64,000 nt of DNA from Halioglobus maricola (GTDB lineage Bacteria > Pseudomonadota > Gammaproteobacteria > Pseudomonadales > Halieaceae), in contig NZ_CP036422.1 in assembly GCF_009388985.1 (NCBI RefSeq), positions 944,501-1,008,500 of the forward strand, in the 5' to 3' direction. Positions within the stretch are counted from its first letter, which is position 1, and each line of letters opens with the position of its first letter. Made by a program: the position numbers and the translations under genes. The notes under the pieces are model-generated. The model was given only the letters and a program-made list of their open reading frames with translations. It was not told where the DNA came from and made no database searches. Below, one piece after another: positions 60,559 through 64,000 of this stretch.

Positions 60559-60650
60559 ATGCCTGAGTGGGCGCGCTTTGAGCCGGCATTCTGCATATTG
60601 ATTCAGGGCAAGGTCGGGCCCCAAAACGCTTAAGAATCAAGGCGTTCACC

Positions 60651-60679
60651 TTGTAACAAACGGCCAAAATCCGTACTAT
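60651..60679 (+). promoter_or_regulatory. Sigma70-like promoter for the petA operon
   Basis: TTGTAA (60651-60656), an exact 17-bp spacer and TACTAT (60674-60679). It lies after the ribosomal terminator and about 80 nt before petA, so the bc1 genes are probably transcribed independently of rplM-rpsI. Confidence 0.5.
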
Positions 60680-60757
60680 TTGGCAGCATTTTGTGAGGCG
60701 CGGATTCCGGGGCGACATTTCCCACGTCCGCCCGCGTCAAATCTAGGGGAGAAAAGC

Positions 60758-61354
60758 ATGAGTAGTGATGGCGTGAACACCGGCAGGAGAAAGTTCCTGA
60801 CGGCTGCCACCAGTGTGGTGGGCGCTGCCGGCGCAGTGGGCATAGCTGTGCCCTTCCTGGGTTCATGGAACCCGTCAGCCAAGGCCAAGGCGGCCGGTGC
60901 GCCAGTGAAGGCGGACATCGGTAAACTGGAACCCGGCCAGATGGTTGTGGTCGAGTGGCGAGGCAAGCCCGTCTACGTGATGCACCGCACTCCGGAGCAG
61001 GTCGCGGACCTGCCCAAGTTGGACAGCACGTTGAAAGATCCCCTGTCAGAGATTTCTGAGCAACCTGATTACATCGAAGGCGTCGAACGTTCACTTCGCC
61101 CTGAGCTGCTGGTGGTTGTTGGCCTCTGTACTCATCTGGGGTGTGCTCCCAAGTTTCGCCCTGAAGTGGGCGCTGCTGACCTGGGTGGCGAAGAGTGGCT
61201 GGGCGGCTTCTTCTGCCCTTGTCATGGATCGAAATTTGACCTGTCGGGGCGCGTCTATTCCGGCGTACCGGCATCGGCCAACCTGGTGGTTCCCCCGTAT
61301 TCCTTCGAGGGTGACAACGTCCTGGTAATTGGCGTGGATACGGAGGCTGCCTGA
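60758..61354 (+). CDS. petA: Ubiquinol-cytochrome c reductase Rieske iron-sulfur subunit
   Basis: A 198-residue bc1 subunit. A Tat signal/anchor (GRRKFLTAATS, then a hydrophobic stretch) spans residues 9-36. The [2Fe-2S] ligands are in CTHLGC (Cys124, His126) and CPCHGS (Cys153, His156), with the disulfide cysteines Cys129 and Cys155. The ATG at 60758 has AGGGGAG upstream. Its stop shares a base with the start of the cytochrome b-c1 gene. Confidence 0.97.
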   Translation: MSSDGVNTGRRKFLTAATSVVGAAGAVGIAVPFLGSWNPSAKAKAAGAPVKADIGKLEPGQMVVVEWRGKPVYVMHRTPEQVADLPKLDSTLKDPLSEISEQPDYIEGVERSLRPELLVVVGLCTHLGCAPKFRPEVGAADLGGEEWLGGFFCPCHGSKFDLSGRVYSGVPASANLVVPPYSFEGDNVLVIGVDTEAA

Positions 61355-63411
61355 TGATTAATATGCTAGTTGGATTGCGTGATTGGGTTGATGACCGCCT
61401 GCCGATCGTGCGCGCGTGGGATACCCACATGGGCAAGTACTATGCGCCCAAGAACTTTAATTTCTGGTACTTCTTCGGGGTTCTGTCCCTGTTGGTACTC
61501 GTCAACCAGTTGCTGACCGGCATCTGGCTGACCATGAACTATACGCCCAGTTCGGAAGATGCCTTCGCCTCCGTCGAATACATCATGCGCGATGTCGATT
61601 ACGGCTGGATGCTGCGGTATATGCACTCCACAGGGGCCTCGGCCTTCTTTGTGGTGGTGTATCTGCACATGTTCCGTGCGCTGTTGTACGGCTCTTACAA
61701 GAAGCCGCGGGAACTGATCTGGATCTTTGGCATGCTCATCTTTGTCGTGCTGATGGCCGAGGCGTTCGTAGGTTACGTATTGCCCTGGGGGCAAATGTCC
61801 TACTGGGGAGCCCAGGTGATTATTTCGCTCTTTGGAGCGATACCGGTTGTCGGTGAAGATATCGTCACCTGGATTCGCGGTGACTACCTGATTTCCGGGG
61901 CCACCCTGAACCGTTTCTTTGCTTTGCATGTTGTGGCATTGCCGATTGTGCTGCTGGCCCTGGTGGTGTTGCACCTGCTGGCCTTGCACGAAGTGGGTTC
62001 CAACAACCCTGATGGCGTGGACATCAAAAAGCACAAGGACGAGAGCGGCGTGCCGCTGGACGGCGTTGCGTTCCATCCCTACTACACGGTTCATGACCTG
62101 CAGGCGATTGCGGTATTCCTGTTTATCTTCTGTGCAGTTATGTTTTTCCTGCCGGAGATGGGCGGTTACTTCCTGGAGTTCGCAAATTTTGAGGAAGCCA
62201 ACGCGCTGAAGACCCCCGAGCACATCGCGCCTGTCTGGTACTTCACGCCGTTTTATTCGGTGCTGCGAGCGGTGCCCGACAAGTTCTGGGGCTTTATCGC
62301 CTTTGCGGCTTCGGTAGCTATTCCGTTCCTGTTGCCGTGGCTGGATCGCAGCCCGGTTAAGTCCTGGCGCTACCGCGGCAACATCACCAAGGTTATGTTG
62401 GTGCTGTTCGTGGCCTGCTTCCTGATTCTCGGTGTGCTGGGCGTGAAGAACCCTACACCCGCGCGTACCTTCCTCGCGCAGATCTGTTCGGTGTTCTATT
62501 TTGCCTTCTTCTTGCTGATGCCCATCTGGAGCGCCATGGATAAAACCAAGCCGGTTCCAGAGCGTGTCACCACCGATGGCGGCATTGGCTTCTGGGGCAG
62601 CATGGCGGGTCTGGCACTGATTCTGGCACTGACCATTATTCCGCTGAAAGCGGTGGGTGCCGAATCTGCCTACGCCTGTGGTGAGATCGAGTGCGACGAA
62701 ATGGTTGTCGATCTCAGCAATAAGGCGTCACTGCAGAACGGTGCCAAGTTGTACATGAACTACTGCATGGCTTGTCACTCGCTGCAGTACTCTCGCTACA
62801 ATCGCGTGGCCGAGGATCTCGGCATTCCCGCGGATCTTATGGAATCCCATCTGATGTTCGACCCGAACTACAAGATTGGTGACCTGATGGAGAACGCGAT
62901 GGACGAGCGCACCGCCAAAACCTGGTTCGGTGCGACTCCTCCTGATTTGACCCTGGTGGCCCGAGCTCGTGCATCTGCGGCACGCAGTGGGCCTGATTGG
63001 CTGTACACATACCTGCGCAATTTCTATCGCGATGACAGCCGCCCCTATGGCGTCAACAACCGCGTATTCAAGGACGTGGGCATGCCCCATGTGATGTTGG
63101 AGATGCAGGGCATGCAGGAATGTGCCTCGGGTCCGGTAAAGGCGGGTAATGGCGGCGTGAAGCGCGACCCACTGACTGGCGCTGATATTCTCGACGATCC
63201 CTGTGGTTCCTGGTCAGTCGCTGAGCCAGGTACTTCAACGCCTGAAGAGTTCGACGCGGCGATCTACGACCTGGTCAACTTCCTGGCCTACACAGCCGAG
63301 CCAATGGCTATGGAGCGCAAGCGCACTGGCGTTTTCGTTCTTCTGTTTATCGCACTGTTCTTCGTTTTCGCCTGGTTGCTGAACCGCGAATACTGGAAAG
63401 ACGTACACTGA
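61354..63411 (+). CDS. fbcH: Cytochrome b/cytochrome c1 fusion of the bc1 complex
   Basis: A 685-residue uninterrupted reading frame. Residues 1-405 are cytochrome b: eight TM helices, haem histidines in MHSTGASAFF...YLHMFRALLY and ALHVVALP...LHLLALHEV, and the Qo motif PVWY (293-296). Residues about 410-436 look like a signal peptide (a hydrophobic stretch ending KAVGA-E). Cytochrome c1 follows: haem site C471-M-A-C474-H475, Met ligand near GMPHVMLEM and a C-terminal TM anchor. Most gammaproteobacteria have separate petB and petC; Bradyrhizobium fbcH makes such a precursor that is cleaved. Cleavage by signal peptidase after Ala436 is inferred. Confidence 0.9.
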   Translation: MINMLVGLRDWVDDRLPIVRAWDTHMGKYYAPKNFNFWYFFGVLSLLVLVNQLLTGIWLTMNYTPSSEDAFASVEYIMRDVDYGWMLRYMHSTGASAFFVVVYLHMFRALLYGSYKKPRELIWIFGMLIFVVLMAEAFVGYVLPWGQMSYWGAQVIISLFGAIPVVGEDIVTWIRGDYLISGATLNRFFALHVVALPIVLLALVVLHLLALHEVGSNNPDGVDIKKHKDESGVPLDGVAFHPYYTVHDLQAIAVFLFIFCAVMFFLPEMGGYFLEFANFEEANALKTPEHIAPVWYFTPFYSVLRAVPDKFWGFIAFAASVAIPFLLPWLDRSPVKSWRYRGNITKVMLVLFVACFLILGVLGVKNPTPARTFLAQICSVFYFAFFLLMPIWSAMDKTKPVPERVTTDGGIGFWGSMAGLALILALTIIPLKAVGAESAYACGEIECDEMVVDLSNKASLQNGAKLYMNYCMACHSLQYSRYNRVAEDLGIPADLMESHLMFDPNYKIGDLMENAMDERTAKTWFGATPPDLTLVARARASAARSGPDWLYTYLRNFYRDDSRPYGVNNRVFKDVGMPHVMLEMQGMQECASGPVKAGNGGVKRDPLTGADILDDPCGSWSVAEPGTSTPEEFDAAIYDLVNFLAYTAEPMAMERKRTGVFVLLFIALFFVFAWLLNREYWKDVH

Positions 63412-63431
63412 TCCTTAGCGATCGCACTGCA

Positions 63432-63462
63432 GCAGCGTGGCGTGACGTCTCGCTGCGTTTTT
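63432..63462 (+). terminator. Possible weak terminator after the cytochrome b/c1 gene
   Basis: GCAGCG (63432-63437) pairs with CGCTGC (63451-63456), followed by GTTTTTG. The stem is only 6 bp with a 13-nt loop, so read-through into sspA is likely. Confidence 0.4.
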
Positions 63463-63492
63463 GTTTCTAGTTAATCAATAGAGGAATTCTCC

Positions 63493-64000
63493 ATGGGTGT
63501 TGTGGCAAAGCGGTCTTCAATGACCTTTTTTTCGGACCCCACCAGTCACTACAGCCACCGGGTGCGTATCGTCCTGGCGGAGAAAGGTGTGACAGTGGAT
63601 CTGATCGAATCCGACTCGGCCCACCCCCCGGCGGAACTGTCAGAACTCAATCCGTACAACAGCCTGCCGACGCTACTGGATCGCGACCTCGTTCTGTACG
63701 AGTCCAAGGTGATGATGGAATATCTCGATGAGCGTTTTCCGCATCCACCGCTGTTGCCGGTGTACCCGGTTGCGCGCGCCGAGAGCCGCCTGCTGATTCA
63801 TCGCATCGAGAAAGACTGGTGTGCCCTGGTTGACGCCATCCTGCACACACGCAGCGACAACGTGATCAAGAAGTCCACCAAGGAGCTGAAGGAGAGCATC
63901 ACCGCCATTGCGCCGATCTTCGCCGAGAAGCCTTTCTTTATGAGCGAAGAATTCACTCTGGTCGATTGCTGTATTGCTCCTATCCTGTGGCGCCTGCCTG
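63493..64000 (+). CDS. sspA: Stringent starvation protein A, N-terminal part
   Basis: The gene runs off the right edge; 169 residues are visible. GST-like fold: [40 protein letters not shown] and [15 protein letters not shown] are SspA hallmarks, with no catalytic GST residue. SspA binds RNA polymerase with sigma70 and affects stress and virulence genes. ATG at 63493 has AGGA 8 nt upstream. The order petABC-sspA is that of Pseudomonas and relatives. Confidence 0.95.
   Translation, partial: MGVVAKRSSMTFFSDPTSHYSHRVRIVLAEKGVTVDLIESDSAHPPAELSELNPYNSLPTLLDRDLVLYESKVMMEYLDERFPHPPLLPVYPVARAESRLLIHRIEKDWCALVDAILHTRSDNVIKKSTKELKESITAIAPIFAEKPFFMSEEFTLVDCCIAPILWRLP

Noticed and set aside
61366..62223. 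285-codon open frame opposite cytochrome b
   Set aside because: His/Gln-rich shadow of a membrane-protein gene, with no support.
62233..62241. PVWY instead of PEWY in the cytochrome b Qo motif as an oddity
   Set aside because: This variant is known among beta- and gammaproteobacterial cytochromes b and is not unusual by itself.

Overview
The window is ordinary chromosome of a GC-rich marine-type gammaproteobacterium. No rRNA, tRNA, CRISPR array, insertion sequence or prophage was recognised. The gene order gatC-gatA-gatB / mreBCD-maf-rng-yhdP, ptsO-rapZ-ptsN-hpf-rpoN-lptBAC-kdsC-kdsD, ibaG-murA-hisG-hisD-algW and rplM-rpsI-petABC-sspA is the Pseudomonas/Cellvibrio-type arrangement. A large TonB-dependent receptor, a long-form DapD and acyl-CoA/steroid-type enzymes suggest a Halieaceae/Cellvibrionales relative. 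That placement is an inference.

Layout: 1-6200 holds the end of sppA, dgkA, a two-gene RND efflux operon and an MscS channel. 6353-14809 is the accessory part: a MaoC hydratase, a Tat-exported FAD dehydrogenase, a c-type cytochrome, a thiolase-like enzyme with its DUF35 partner, an SRAP protein, a TonB receptor and a 3-alpha-HSD-like SDR. 14806-18254 is an MCE lipid-transport operon (STAS-MlaE permease, ATPase, single-MCE protein, PqiC-like lipoprotein). 18314-25221 carries a DUF3806 protein, dapA-bamC, a metallo-beta-lactamase-fold protein, an LRR lipoprotein coupled to an LpxL-type acyltransferase, a divergent class III cyclase-like protein and rsmJ. 25282-32623 has an SDR, dapE-dapD-yffB, a MAPEG protein, a PA4642-family gene and gatCAB.

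32859-59481 is the conserved envelope and regulatory core: cell shape (mreBCD), RNase G, YhdP, DarP, MgtE, the nitrogen PTS with rpoN, LPS export and Kdo synthesis, an antiporter, mlaC, ibaG-murA, hisG-hisD, an AlgW/DegS protease, a Nif3-like protein, zapG and zapE. 59650-64000 is rplM-rpsI, petA, a single gene encoding cytochrome b fused to cytochrome c1, and the start of sspA.

Most of the window is well-known biology. The best candidates for something less described are: the exported flavoprotein/cytochrome pair beside CoA-thioester enzymes, whose thiolase-like member lacks the usual GHP histidine; the cyclase-like protein that keeps both metal Asp residues but not the purine-selecting Lys or the transition-state Asn; the cytochrome b-c1 fusion; mlaC standing alone where mlaFED and mlaB normally sit beside it; and mreC, which has no ATG/GTG/TTG upstream of its conserved N-terminus.
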